From Psychrobacter urativorans (GTDB lineage Bacteria > Pseudomonadota > Gammaproteobacteria > Pseudomonadales > Moraxellaceae), in NCBI RefSeq assembly GCF_904846695.1, contig NZ_CAJHBR010000003.1, forward strand, positions 1-64,000: a stretch of DNA of 64,000 bases, read 5' to 3'. Under the pieces are notes generated by a model. That model was given only the letters and a program-made list of their open reading frames with translations, was not told where the DNA came from and ran no database searches. Positions 37,646 to 46,801 of the stretch are shown here, piece by piece. Numbering within the stretch: position 1 is the stretch's first letter; the number at the start of each line of letters is the position of its first letter. A program made the translations under genes and the position numbers.

Positions 37646-39148
37646 TTACTTTAGAAATATACCCATAGCTCTTTTAAACAATCCCTCATAAGGCGGTAAG
37701 AACAGATTCAGACCGTTTATTTTAGCTTGCACAAACACTGGCTTCATATGACTTAAACGTTCAAAGCCAGCCTTGCCATGATAAGAGCCCATGCCTGAAT
37801 GACCAACCCCACCAAAGGGTAAGTCGTGTTGCGCCACATGGATAATCACTTCATTGATGCAGACGCCTCCTGATACGGTATGTGTCCGTAATTTTTCAAT
37901 GCTGCGATCATCATTACCAAAGATATATAGCGCCAAAGGACGTGGACGAGCATTAACAAACTCAATCGCCTCATCTAGGGTCTCATAATGCATTAAAGGT
38001 AATACTGGTGCAAAGATTTCATTCTGCATCACTTTGCTATCAGCTGCCGGCTCGGTGATAATCAGTGGTGGCATTAATCGACTGTCATTATTAGCATCAA
38101 CATCGGTAATCTTGTGCACTTGATCGGTAGGTAAGCCTGCTACATACCCTTGTACTCGGTTAAACTGCTCTTTATTAATGATATAACTATAATCTTGGTT
38201 ATTGGCGATATTTGGATAGTGCTGTTGCATCCAAGCAGTGGCCAATTCAATAAAGCGCTGATGATACTTACGATGAATCAACACATAATCAGGGGCTATA
38301 CAAGTTTGGCCGGCATTGATGGTCTTGCCCATCATCACTCGATTAACTGCTGACTCTAGATTGACGTCATCTAAGACAATCACTGGTGACTTACCACCCA
38401 ACTCTAGGGTCACTGGTGTCAAGTTTGGTGCAGCGGCCGCCATTATTTTTTTGCCCACTTCTGTAGAGCCGGTGTAGAGTAAATGGTCAAAAGGCAGCTT
38501 ACTAAAGGCTTCGGCAATATCGACCTCCCCTAATACGACACTTACCATATCTGAGGAGAAATAATGAGCCACTGCTTTAGCAAAAGCTTCAGCAAATTTA
38601 GGGGCGGCTTCACTCATCTTCACCATTATTCGATTACCAGCAGTCAAAGCATCGATCATCGGCCCAATCGCCAAATATAGTGGATAGTTCCAAGGCACTA
38701 TAATACCGACAACCCCTAAAGGCTGAGGTTGAATCTCATTGTGAGCGGGCAAATATAAAGCTGAGATAGAAGCTCGGCGCGTTTTCATCCACGATTTGCC
38801 ATTCTTTTTGGCATGACTGATACCGGTAAAGCTCGGAAATAGCTCAGCGAACTGGGTTTCAGAAGTACTGCGATAACCAAAATCAGCGCTGATAGCTTGC
38901 GCCAAACTGTCTTGATTATCGCTTAGTAGCGCCTCTAAGTTATCCAGCTGATCGAGGCGAGTGCTCCACTCTATTATAGGCTGGCTACGACTCAATTTTT
39001 GTAGATGTAAAAACTGCTTTTGCAACTCATCTATGCTGGCTATAATGCTTGGGTTATGTTTAGTCACCGCTTGGCTGCTGGTATTTGAGCTATTGGTAGC
39101 TTGGTCATTGAGCGGTTGCTCGTCAGTGCTTTGGGTATTATCAATCAT
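37646..39148 (-). CDS. Coniferyl-aldehyde-dehydrogenase-like NAD(P)+ aldehyde dehydrogenase
   Basis: A 500-residue aldehyde dehydrogenase. After a polar 30-residue N-terminus, the domain shows VVGIIVPWNYPLYLAIGPMI, GSTEVGKKIMAAAAPNL, the catalytic Glu in TLELGGKSPVIV, and the catalytic Cys in NAGQTCIAPDYVLIH. DYVLIH and the short C-terminus with a final hydrophobic/basic tail (EGLFKRAMGIFLK) fit the CalB-like class, which also includes fatty-aldehyde enzymes. The tail could touch membranes. It would oxidise long-chain or aromatic aldehydes to acids; the substrate is open. AAGGA seven bases before the ATG supports the start. Transcribed alone, with its own terminator. Confidence 0.9.
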   Translation of the reverse strand: MIDNTQSTDEQPLNDQATNSSNTSSQAVTKHNPSIIASIDELQKQFLHLQKLSRSQPIIEWSTRLDQLDNLEALLSDNQDSLAQAISADFGYRSTSETQFAELFPSFTGISHAKKNGKSWMKTRRASISALYLPAHNEIQPQPLGVVGIIVPWNYPLYLAIGPMIDALTAGNRIMVKMSEAAPKFAEAFAKAVAHYFSSDMVSVVLGEVDIAEAFSKLPFDHLLYTGSTEVGKKIMAAAAPNLTPVTLELGGKSPVIVLDDVNLESAVNRVMMGKTINAGQTCIAPDYVLIHRKYHQRFIELATAWMQQHYPNIANNQDYSYIINKEQFNRVQGYVAGLPTDQVHKITDVDANNDSRLMPPLIITEPAADSKVMQNEIFAPVLPLMHYETLDEAIEFVNARPRPLALYIFGNDDRSIEKLRTHTVSGGVCINEVIIHVAQHDLPFGGVGHSGMGSYHGKAGFERLSHMKPVFVQAKINGLNLFLPPYEGLFKRAMGIFLK

Positions 39149-39460
39149 TAGTAATCCTTGTGGTCATAAACTATAGAGCCAATATATTATGGGGTTAGTC
39201 ATTCATTAAGAAGGCCAGTAAAAGACGCTCAACTCATGACAAATGTTATTTGGATGCCGTTTAATGTAGCCTATTGATTAGCCAATGAAAAGCCTATTTA
39301 GGATACTGATAGGTTTGGCATAAGTTACAAATGCTACAGGCTCGCTCGCTGCAACGTCATGATTAGCTAATAGACCCTCGACTTATTCTATAGTCAGTCC
39401 TAAGTAAAACAAATACAATGACCTACTACTAGGATTAAAAACTGCTAAACTAGAGGCTCA
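39149..39460. other. Divergent intergenic region between the aldehyde dehydrogenase and lipB
   Basis: These 312 bases must hold promoters for two outward-facing genes. I could not choose a -35/-10 pair with confidence. No repeats or hairpins stand out. Confidence 0.35.
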
Positions 39461-40477
39461 ATGATTACTTCTTATCTGTGGCACAATCCACGCTATTTAT
39501 TATCACAGCAAAATCATAAGACGCTTACGCTCATGACCTCATCAGCCCTACCTACCCTTTTAGCTACTGACCCCAGCATAGTTGACCTTGCCATTGCTAC
39601 GAGCATCGCTATTAATGGCACTGTTGCTAATAATACGGTTATTAGCGAGACACTTATCAGTAGATCTTTGAGCGCGGCTGAGTACAACTCTACTCATGAA
39701 GCGATGCTGGCGCGCACTCTACAGCGTATCGCCGTCAAAAAAGAGCAAGGGCTACGCAGTCCTGACGAGCTATGGATTGTCGATCATAATGATGTCTATA
39801 CTTTAGGACAAGCGAGTAAAAAAGAACATATCTTGCAGCACACAACCACTCCTATTATTCAAACTGATCGCGGGGGTCAAGTGACTTGGCATGGGCATGG
39901 GCAGTTGGTGATTTATTGGTTATTTGACTTGCACAGTCTGGGCTGGAGTGTGCGCCATTTAGTCTCTCATGCTGAACAAGCAATTGAAGATGTGCTTAAT
40001 GACTGCCTAAAGGCAACTGAGTCAAATGCGGCTGTCAGTACTAATACTATTAGTGCTCATGCTCGCCGCGATGCCCCTGGGGTCTATCTATATAGTAATG
40101 CTGGCCCTGATGCTGATACTGATACTGATACTGATACTGATAAAGACAACACTATTATGCTCGGTAAAATTGCCTCTCTAGGCTTCAAAATCAAGCATGG
40201 TTTTAGCTATCACGGCATTGCGCTGAATATCAATTGTGATCTAGCAGCGTTTAATGCTATCAATCCTTGTGGCTATGCTGGCATGCAGATGTTACGAATA
40301 GCTGATTTTATTAGTATGACTGATAGTATTGACGACGCTGTTGCCAACAGTGCTAATAAGAACAGTAATGAAAGCGATAAATCATTGAGCTATGAGCAAG
40401 TGACCCAAAAGCTTATTGATAACATTGCTCAACGCCATGCCGGGCTGATAGAACTACGGGCTATTGGTACAAAATAA
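39461..40477 (+). CDS. lipB: Octanoyltransferase LipB with an N-terminal tail and a Asp-Thr repeat
   Basis: LipB moves octanoyl from octanoyl-ACP to lipoyl-dependent proteins, the first step of lipoate synthesis. Core motifs are QTDRGGQVTWHGHGQLV at 134-150, the catalytic Lys236 in LGKIASLG, and Cys270 in NPCGYAG. At 338 residues it is about 100 longer than usual. There are about 70 extra residues at the N-terminus and an insert at about 185-230 ending in DADTDTDTDTDKD, encoded by a (GATACT) hexamer repeat. AGAGG five bases before ATG 39461 supports the long start; ATG 39533 has no such signal. lipA is not adjacent. Confidence 0.93.
   Translation: MITSYLWHNPRYLLSQQNHKTLTLMTSSALPTLLATDPSIVDLAIATSIAINGTVANNTVISETLISRSLSAAEYNSTHEAMLARTLQRIAVKKEQGLRSPDELWIVDHNDVYTLGQASKKEHILQHTTTPIIQTDRGGQVTWHGHGQLVIYWLFDLHSLGWSVRHLVSHAEQAIEDVLNDCLKATESNAAVSTNTISAHARRDAPGVYLYSNAGPDADTDTDTDTDKDNTIMLGKIASLGFKIKHGFSYHGIALNINCDLAAFNAINPCGYAGMQMLRIADFISMTDSIDDAVANSANKNSNESDKSLSYEQVTQKLIDNIAQRHAGLIELRAIGTK
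40115..40138. repeat. Hexanucleotide repeat inside lipB
   Basis: Four perfect GATACT units are flanked by GATGCT and GATAAA. Each unit codes Asp-Thr, so copy-number changes keep the reading frame and only lengthen or shorten a surface loop. Confidence 0.92.
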
Positions 40478-40818
40478 TTTTTTGCTACTAATAACAGCTA
40501 ATAATGACTAATAAGAAGCAATAGCTGATAATCATAACTTATAAGCAGATAAGGTCTGTTACCTTGTTATTATAAGGTCTTTAAGTCCCATAAACGATAA
40601 CCTGTTAATAGCTTAGTTAGCCATTGAGTCCAATTTTGCATAATATCGTGCCTGCTTTGACTTAAGCATAACAAGAAAAACCTACTCAAACTTGCTATAC
40701 TCGCACCCGATATATTAATAACCCTTGTTGTTTACTGCATTCTTACTATTTTGTGTAGTCGACGACGAAAAATAGATAACCTTATCTTCAGTAACCAATA
40801 AAAATATAGGAGCCTCTT
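40478..40818. other. Intergenic region upstream of ppa
   Basis: No gene in these 341 bases. The extended -10 element of the ppa promoter lies at 40693-40701. No clear terminator follows lipB. Confidence 0.45.
40693..40701 (+). promoter_or_regulatory. Candidate extended -10 promoter element of ppa
   Basis: TGCTATACT combines a TATACT -10 box with the upstream TG of extended -10 promoters. It lies about 118 bases before the ppa ATG. No good -35 lies at the right distance, which extended -10 promoters tolerate. Confidence 0.35.
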
Positions 40819-41349
40819 ATGGCAGATTTTAATAAAATTTTGGACGCAGGTGATGTTGACGGCGGTATTATTAATGTAGTCGTTGAGATTCCAACTGGCA
40901 GCAGCCATAAAATAGAATGGAATCGTGAGTTGGCAGTATTTGAGCTAGATCGTATTGATCCACAAATATTCGCTAAGCCTTGTAACTATGGTTTTATTCC
41001 ACAAACTCTAGACGAAGATGGTGATGAGCTGGATGTGTTGATCATCACTGAGCAACCTCTGACTACTGGCATTTTCTTAAAAGCTAAAGTTATTGGGGTA
41101 ATGAAGTTCGTCGATGATGGCGAAGTTGATGACAAAATCGTCGTTGTGCCTGCTGATGATCGCAATAACGGCAACGCTTATAACTGCTTAGAAGATTTGC
41201 CAAAACAAATCATCGAGCAAATACATTTCCACTTTAGCCATTACAAAGATCTAAAGAAAAAAGGCACTACGGTAGTAGAGTCTTGGGGTGATGTGAGCGA
41301 AGCTAAAGAAGTGATCAAAGAGTCTATCCAACGTTGGAAAGATTTATAA
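40819..41349 (+). CDS. ppa: Inorganic pyrophosphatase
   Basis: A 176-residue family I soluble pyrophosphatase, which hydrolyses pyrophosphate to phosphate and so drives biosynthetic reactions. Active-site segments are VVEIPTGSSHKIEWN, CNYGFIPQTLDEDGDELDVL (with the Asp cluster that binds metal) and VVVPADDRN. The length is standard for the bacterial hexameric enzyme. AGGAG before the ATG supports the start. It is followed by a clear terminator. Confidence 0.97.
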   Translation: MADFNKILDAGDVDGGIINVVVEIPTGSSHKIEWNRELAVFELDRIDPQIFAKPCNYGFIPQTLDEDGDELDVLIITEQPLTTGIFLKAKVIGVMKFVDDGEVDDKIVVVPADDRNNGNAYNCLEDLPKQIIEQIHFHFSHYKDLKKKGTTVVESWGDVSEAKEVIKESIQRWKDL

Positions 41350-41440
41350 GACGCGACTTACTAAGATCAATAGAACTACTAGTGAGTTAGTCAAAGATTT
41401 AGCTAGTAAAATATTCGGTTGGTAAGAGACCAGTGTTATA

Positions 41441-41475
41441 AAAACCGCAGTCATATCAATGAATGCGGTTTTTTT
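41441..41475 (+). terminator. Terminator of ppa
   Basis: The stem AAAACCGCA / TGCGGTTTT has inner TCAT/ATGA pairing and extra T after the stem, about 90 bases past the ppa stop. Confidence 0.85.
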
Positions 41476-41588
41476 ACGTTCATTTTTTAATTATAAAATT
41501 GCTATAATATAAAGATACTTTTGCCTGTACTCTATATATCGCACTAAAGCTGTCCATTAATAACCGCTTGTTATCAATAAGGATTTTT

Positions 41589-42056
41589 ATGTTTGACTCC
41601 GACCCTAGTGCCAAATCAGTGAACGCTAAACTGCCTCGTGCGGTCGTTATGATGATCGAAAAAAACAATCTAGTGATGGCGATAAAAACTTTAGCGGCAG
41701 AAGAAAAAATAAGCATGGAGGAGGCAAAAGCACGTATCGATGCTTATGAAACTAAGCTAAAGGTCAAACAACAACAGAAACTAACCATTATCGCCAATAA
41801 ACAAGGCATACCTAGCAGCGCTCTTAACTTCGATACAGAGCAAATTGAAGACAAGTTTGAGCCGCTATCTAAAGATTGTGTCAAGACCACACCAAGCCAA
41901 CAAGGCTTTAAGAGTCTGCAAGCTGGGCTCGATAGTCAGCTCGACAGTTTAGGTTATAAAAAACCTCTACTACCTCATTGGGCCAAGCGTTTGCTGGTTA
42001 TTGGCATTGTCATGCTAGGAATTTTTTGGATTCTATGGCGGATTTTTGCTCAATAG
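41589..42056 (+). CDS. Unknown protein with a C-terminal membrane anchor
   Basis: 155 residues that I do not assign to a family. The N-terminal half looks helical and charged: KLPRAVVMMIEKNNLVMAI, then EEKISMEEAKARIDAYETKL, then a Gln/Lys-rich stretch KVKQQQKLT. A polar middle follows, and the protein ends in one hydrophobic helix (LLVIGIVMLGIFWILWRIF) preceded by HWAKR. This suggests a tail-anchored inner-membrane protein with a cytosolic helical domain. AAGGA before ATG 41589 supports this start over an upstream TTG. A terminator follows. It is a stand-alone gene. Confidence 0.7.
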   Translation: MFDSDPSAKSVNAKLPRAVVMMIEKNNLVMAIKTLAAEEKISMEEAKARIDAYETKLKVKQQQKLTIIANKQGIPSSALNFDTEQIEDKFEPLSKDCVKTTPSQQGFKSLQAGLDSQLDSLGYKKPLLPHWAKRLLVIGIVMLGIFWILWRIFAQ

Positions 42057-42108
42057 CCTCATTAATAACAGTAACGGACTGGTCTGGACTTAAGATAAAA
42101 TAATGCTA

Positions 42109-42136
42109 AAAAAAGGATGCCGAAGCATCCTTTTTT
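42109..42136. terminator. Bidirectional terminator
   Basis: A 12-bp stem (AAAAAAGGATGC / GCATCCTTTTTT) with loop CGAA between the convergent unknown membrane protein and SDR genes. Confidence 0.9.
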
Positions 42137-42166
42137 ATGACCATAGCGCTAGTGATAGACAAGTAC

Positions 42167-43054
42167 TTAGTGATGTTCACCTGGTAATATTTTGGCAAAA
42201 GCACGCTGGGCTAGATTGGGTTTAATACCAGTAATCTGCGCCGCTGATGAGCTTGGGAAAATACGATAGCCGATAGACTGCACACTAACGTTGAATGCTG
42301 GAATTAGCGAATAGGTAGCCGAGGCAAATTTGCCCATACTACTAGCTATGCTGTGCGGCTGATCAACGATGGCTTGAGCTACCATTAATGCTGCCTCGTC
42401 AGGCATAAGCGCTGGCATATAACGATATAGTTTAGTAGGGGCAATCATCGGGGTACGTACCAACGGCATAAAGATATTAGTCACTTTAATATTATGACCT
42501 TTCACTTCAGCAGCTAAGCAACGGCTAAAGGCATCCAACGCGGCTTTTGAGGCCACATAAGCTGAAAATCTTGGGCTGTTTGCTAATACTCCAATGGAGG
42601 AGATGTTGACGATTTGACCAGATTGTCTGGCGATCATAGTCGGCAAAAAGCCAAGAATAATTTTGACGGCGCCAAAATAGTTAATTTCCATAGTCCGCTC
42701 AAAATCATGAAAACGGCTAAACGATTCATGAACTGAACGACGGATTGAACGTCCGGCATTATTCACTAATACATCGATATGATCGAAGTCTGCTAATATT
42801 TTATTACTGGTGGTTTCGATGTCATCCATATCAGTCAAGTCACAAGGATAGTAGCTGGCTTTGCCGCCAAGCTCCTCGATAGCCTCTTTGACAGCTTTTA
42901 ATTTTTCTTCAGTACGGGCCAATAAGATAACGTGCGCGCCACAGTCGCTAAGTAAAAAAGCGGTACGTTCACCGATACCACTTGACGCCCCAGTGATGAG
43001 AATAACTTTGTCTTTTACCGCTTTAGTGATTGCTGCTTTTGAAGGAGTAGCCAT
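42167..43054 (-). CDS. Short-chain dehydrogenase/reductase
   Basis: A 295-residue SDR-family NAD(P)-dependent oxidoreductase. The cofactor loop TGASSGIG is at 21-28, then VLVNNAGRSIRRSV, the catalytic Ser in VNISSIGVLANS, and FSAYVASKAALDAFSRC with Tyr and Lys. The C-terminal extension beyond the core (IGYRIFPSSSAAQITGIKPN) is typical of DltE/YqjQ-like members acting on lipids, some of which sit next to fatty-acyl reductases. The substrate is unknown. AGGGA before the ATG supports the start. Transcribed alone. Confidence 0.88.
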   Translation of the reverse strand: MATPSKAAITKAVKDKVILITGASSGIGERTAFLLSDCGAHVILLARTEEKLKAVKEAIEELGGKASYYPCDLTDMDDIETTSNKILADFDHIDVLVNNAGRSIRRSVHESFSRFHDFERTMEINYFGAVKIILGFLPTMIARQSGQIVNISSIGVLANSPRFSAYVASKAALDAFSRCLAAEVKGHNIKVTNIFMPLVRTPMIAPTKLYRYMPALMPDEAALMVAQAIVDQPHSIASSMGKFASATYSLIPAFNVSVQSIGYRIFPSSSAAQITGIKPNLAQRAFAKILPGEHH

Positions 43055-43244
43055 AAAAATTCCCTTTTAATTATTCAAGTTCCATGAATGTTTAATATCA
43101 GTATAGCAACAATGCCTCTTACCTACCTAGCAGAAGCACTAGATGCCTAGGAGTGGCTTGTAACTTGATTCTAACCCCAGACTACTACAAAGCTAAGAGC
43201 ATATATTATCACTATCACAAAATGAGGGTTAGTCTATTATGCCG

Positions 43245-44303
43245 TTATTCATAAGCCGTCAAAAAGGTCTCAACCGCTCTAAATTGTCCAGCAGTACTCT
43301 CCTCGCTATACATTGCTTGTCGAAAAGCGTTAGAGTTAGGAATACCAGTGGTATACCAAGCTATATGCTTGCGAGCAATGCGACAGCCAGAGTATTCACC
43401 ATAAAATTCATAGAGCTGTTGTAAATGAGCTAAGACGATTTGTTTGATTTCACTAACCGTTGGTGCAGCTAAGCTCTCACCAGTGCGCAAGTAGTGCTCA
43501 ATATCACGAAATATCCACGGTTGGCCTTGTGCCGCACGTCCGATCATTACTGCATCGCAACCCGTCAACTCATAAACACGTTGGGCCTTTTGCGCGCTAT
43601 CAATATCACCATTAGCAATCACTGGGATACTGATACTTTCTTTAACCTCACGGATCAAATCATAACGCGCCTCGCCGTTATACATATCTTCACGAGTACG
43701 CCCATGAATAGCGATAGCAGCGATACCTGCTTGCTCAGCACGACGCGCCACTCGTAAAATATTCTCACGACCATTCTCATACCCTAAACGAGTCTTTAAG
43801 GTTACTGGGGCATTGACGGCATTGACGGCTGTATCGAGTAATCTAGCCACTAAGTCTTCATCCTGCAACAGCGCTGATCCTGCCAGCTTACGACAAACTT
43901 TTTTGGCTGGACAGCCCATATTTATATCGATAATCTGCGCCCCATTATCGATTTGATAACGAGCAGCTTCGGCCAGTTTATCGGGCTCAGCCCCTGCTAT
44001 TTGCGCTGATATTGGCGCAATCTCACCATCGAAATTGGCACGATAAAGCGACTTTTTGCGCGCATAAAGAGCAGTATCGGCGATAATCATTTCACTGACC
44101 GCATGACCAGCACCAAATGATTTGCACAATTTACGAAAAGGATTATCAGTGACCCCAGCCATCGGGGCCACCATTAGACGGTTTTCGATAGTCAGGCCAC
44201 CTATAATTAATGGCTGCAATAAGGGATGATGAGGGTTATTCATTACTGGGGAAGCGGCAGCATTAGCCCTAACTTCCCGACTCACTAAAGTATCTATAGA
44301 CAT
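43245..44303 (-). CDS. dusB: tRNA-dihydrouridine synthase B
   Basis: A 352-residue flavoenzyme of the Dus family that reduces specific uridines in tRNA loops. The conserved core begins near residue 31 and has LMVAPMAGVTDNPFR at 43-57, INMGCPAKKVCRKLAGSAL with the catalytic Cys131, and TLKTRLGYENGREN. IHGRTREDMYNGEARYD, IANGDIDSAQKA and MIGRAAQGQPWIF follow. These match DusB best. The first 30 residues are extra and polar. In E. coli dusB is followed by fis; here the next gene downstream is the SDR, and no fis is seen. Confidence 0.93.
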   Translation of the reverse strand: MSIDTLVSREVRANAAASPVMNNPHHPLLQPLIIGGLTIENRLMVAPMAGVTDNPFRKLCKSFGAGHAVSEMIIADTALYARKKSLYRANFDGEIAPISAQIAGAEPDKLAEAARYQIDNGAQIIDINMGCPAKKVCRKLAGSALLQDEDLVARLLDTAVNAVNAPVTLKTRLGYENGRENILRVARRAEQAGIAAIAIHGRTREDMYNGEARYDLIREVKESISIPVIANGDIDSAQKAQRVYELTGCDAVMIGRAAQGQPWIFRDIEHYLRTGESLAAPTVSEIKQIVLAHLQQLYEFYGEYSGCRIARKHIAWYTTGIPNSNAFRQAMYSEESTAGQFRAVETFLTAYE

Positions 44304-44446
44304 AAATAACCACTTGCATCCTGATGAAAATCAAGCGGTTATTTTAAGCGTTATTACTGTTATTGCAAGGTATTAACCTCAGCAACTTAGATAAACCCCT
44401 ATTAAGCATCAATAGCTAATCAGTCTCAATGAGCTAATAGAAGAAG

Positions 44447-46489
44447 CTATTTATCAAAAACGCTACCTTGTTCCACAGTGATATCATCATCGTGAACTTG
44501 CATGCGCCATGGCAGGCTATTAGGAGACTCATTCAAAAAGTGCAAGTATTTTTCGAACTGGTCAATGATATCATTAATAATCGATTCTGCTTGATAGCCA
44601 TACAAATCGTAAGTTTGTGCGCCCCGACGTAGATACACTTGCGCTCGATAAAAGTGCTTTTGCGACAAGTCACTTTTGGTGTCTTTTGCATAGTAATTGG
44701 GCTGGTCACGATGTGATAAGCGCACTTCATACCAGAACTCTACATCATCACCGCGCTGTAGCTCTAGTACCGCTCGATTATTAGTATCATCATAATTGAC
44801 TTCAGGTAGCCACCCCGTTTCGGCAAACTTCTCCGCCACCTCTGTCATTGCTGATATTACCGTGCCTTGAATATAGCTCAATACTTCCTCACGGCTTGGC
44901 TGTTCAGTAATGTAATCGATACGTTCACGCCATGAGTCCAGTTTCAGCAAGTGCGGTGGCAGATGATTGTCATTCGCTAAACTCTGATTGCGATGACCCT
45001 CAATACGTAGTGCCCGCCACATCCCAAACATAGCTATTAAGATGATAATAGTGAATGGTAGCGCGCTGACGATAGCCGCTGTCTGTAGTGCTTTGAGGCC
45101 ACCTGCAAGTAAAAGTACCGCAGCAACAATACCTAATGTTACCACCCAAAACGTTCGCTGCCATGCAGGGGTATCACTTCGGCCTCCTGCTGCTAGTGAA
45201 TCGATCACTAATGAGCCTGAGTCAGATGAAGTGATAAAAAAGGTCATGATAAGCACTACGGCTAGCGCAGATACTACTTGGGTAAAGGGTAGATTCTCTA
45301 GTAGTTTGAATAAGGCAATCGCTTGGTTATTCTGTACTTCGGTAATTAAGGAATCATAGCCTTGAACCATAATCATATTGAGCGCTGTATCACCAAATAC
45401 TGCGAACCAAAAGAAGGTGAATAAAGTTGGTACTAACATCACCCCAGCGATAAACTCACGAATAGTACGACCGCGGCTGATTTTGGCGATGAATATACCT
45501 ACGAATGGCGACCATGAAATCGTCCATGCAAAGATAAATAACGTCCAACTAGTGATCCAATCACCTTGCTGATAGGCCTGCAAGCTAAAAGTACGCTCAA
45601 CAATATTACCAAGATAACCGCCAGTATTTTCCATAAAAGCATTTAAGATAAATACTGTCGGACCAACGATGAACACAAAAGCCATCAACGCTGTTGCCAG
45701 TGCCATATTGATAAGCGACAGCCTTTTCACCCCTTTATCCATTCCTGCTAGTACCGATATTAGTGCCAGTCCGGTAATAACTGCAATCGCAATAACTTGT
45801 ACTGTAGTATTTACTGGGATACTTGGTAATAGATAATTTAGACCCGTATTGATCTGCGAGACTGAAATACCCAGACTAGTTGCTAAACCAAATAAAGTGC
45901 CCAAAATCGCAAACACATCGACGGTATGGCCTATGGGACCATAGATTTTGTCGCCAATGAGTGGATAGAGTGTTGAGCGCATCGATAAGGGCAAACCATG
46001 ACGAAAAGCAAAATAAGCTAAGCTCAAGGCTACTACCCCATTGATTGCCCAGATATGAAAACCCCAATGAAAATACGCAATCTGCATCGCCTCTTTAGCA
46101 GCAGCAATAGTCTCAGGCTCTGAGAGAGGCGGCAGCGCAAAATGAGTCACTGGCTCCGCCACCCCATAGAATAGTAACGCTATGCCATAGCCTGCCGAAA
46201 ACAACATGGCAAACCATTCGATAAAGTTATATTGCGCATCGCCATGATCAGGACCAAGCTTGATATTGCCATAAGGAGAAAAAGCCAAAGCCACAATAAA
46301 TATCAAAAATAGCGCCGTTGCCAGCATATAAAACCAACCGAAAGTCTCAGTGGTAAATTCAAGCACTTGCTGAAACAATCCGCTAGCGGCTTCTGGGCTA
46401 ACTGAGGTGCCAATCACTAATAAAATCATTACCACTGCTGTGGGTATAAACACAGGCATTAGGATAGTAGAGCGTAGCTTATTACTCAT
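44447..46489 (-). CDS. BCCT-family choline/betaine transporter with a long cytosolic tail
   Basis: A 680-residue carrier of the betaine/choline/carnitine family. About twelve membrane helices cover residues 10-500. The core motif is in WTLFIFAWTISWSPFVGIFIAKISRGRTIREF, given here in parts: WTISWSPFVG and ISRGRTIREF. GTLFGLATSLGISVSQINTG and FFITSSDSGSLVIDSLAAGG are also typical. The last ~170 residues form a hydrophilic domain (EVNYDDTNNRAVLELQRGDD), as in BetT-type carriers, where it tunes transport to osmolarity. It takes up choline or betaine with protons or sodium; no betA/betB genes are near. No strong ribosome-binding site; a heptamer repeat lies about 90 bases upstream. Confidence 0.92.
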   Translation of the reverse strand: MSNKLRSTILMPVFIPTAVVMILLVIGTSVSPEAASGLFQQVLEFTTETFGWFYMLATALFLIFIVALAFSPYGNIKLGPDHGDAQYNFIEWFAMLFSAGYGIALLFYGVAEPVTHFALPPLSEPETIAAAKEAMQIAYFHWGFHIWAINGVVALSLAYFAFRHGLPLSMRSTLYPLIGDKIYGPIGHTVDVFAILGTLFGLATSLGISVSQINTGLNYLLPSIPVNTTVQVIAIAVITGLALISVLAGMDKGVKRLSLINMALATALMAFVFIVGPTVFILNAFMENTGGYLGNIVERTFSLQAYQQGDWITSWTLFIFAWTISWSPFVGIFIAKISRGRTIREFIAGVMLVPTLFTFFWFAVFGDTALNMIMVQGYDSLITEVQNNQAIALFKLLENLPFTQVVSALAVVLIMTFFITSSDSGSLVIDSLAAGGRSDTPAWQRTFWVVTLGIVAAVLLLAGGLKALQTAAIVSALPFTIIILIAMFGMWRALRIEGHRNQSLANDNHLPPHLLKLDSWRERIDYITEQPSREEVLSYIQGTVISAMTEVAEKFAETGWLPEVNYDDTNNRAVLELQRGDDVEFWYEVRLSHRDQPNYYAKDTKSDLSQKHFYRAQVYLRRGAQTYDLYGYQAESIINDIIDQFEKYLHFLNESPNSLPWRMQVHDDDITVEQGSVFDK

Positions 46490-46580
46490 AAAACGGTCTC
46501 GTAAAACAGACTTTTGAAGTGAAAGTTTGGAAGGGATCTTTAATATAGGTCTCTATAACTTTAACAGACTTGCTAAAAGC

Positions 46581-46615
46581 TAATAACTAATAACTAATAA
46601 CTAATAACTAATAAA
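46581..46615. repeat. Heptamer tandem repeat upstream of the BCCT gene
   Basis: Four perfect TAATAAC units and a fifth variant TAATAAA, 92 to 126 bases before the BCCT start codon. Confidence 0.92.
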
Positions 46616-46654
46616 TCGTAACTGGAAACAATAGTCTTTAGTTATAGCGAACAA

Positions 46655-46676
46655 TAAAAAAGGCGACTTATTCGCC
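46655..46676 (-). terminator. Terminator of the HIT gene
   Basis: The stem GGCGA / TCGCC with a five-base loop is followed on the minus strand by a T run, about 125 bases after the HIT stop. Confidence 0.75.
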
Positions 46677-46801
46677 GCCCTCGGTATATATTAGAAATCC
46701 TAGGGCATTTAAGGCTAGGCATTTAACACTAAAATTTGTAAAAAATCAAATAAATAGCAATAAAATCAAAGCTTAGTCAGCACTTTGTTACTTAATAATT
46801 A

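Larger units (their letters stand above)
46490..46801. other. Intergenic region upstream of the BCCT gene
   Basis: It contains a heptamer repeat at 46581-46615 and the minus-strand terminator of the HIT gene at 46655-46676. The BCCT promoter should lie between the repeat and the start. Confidence 0.5.

Noticed and set aside
37491..37691. 66-codon plus-strand frame
   Set aside because: It overlaps a clear terminator hairpin and the end of the aldehyde dehydrogenase gene.
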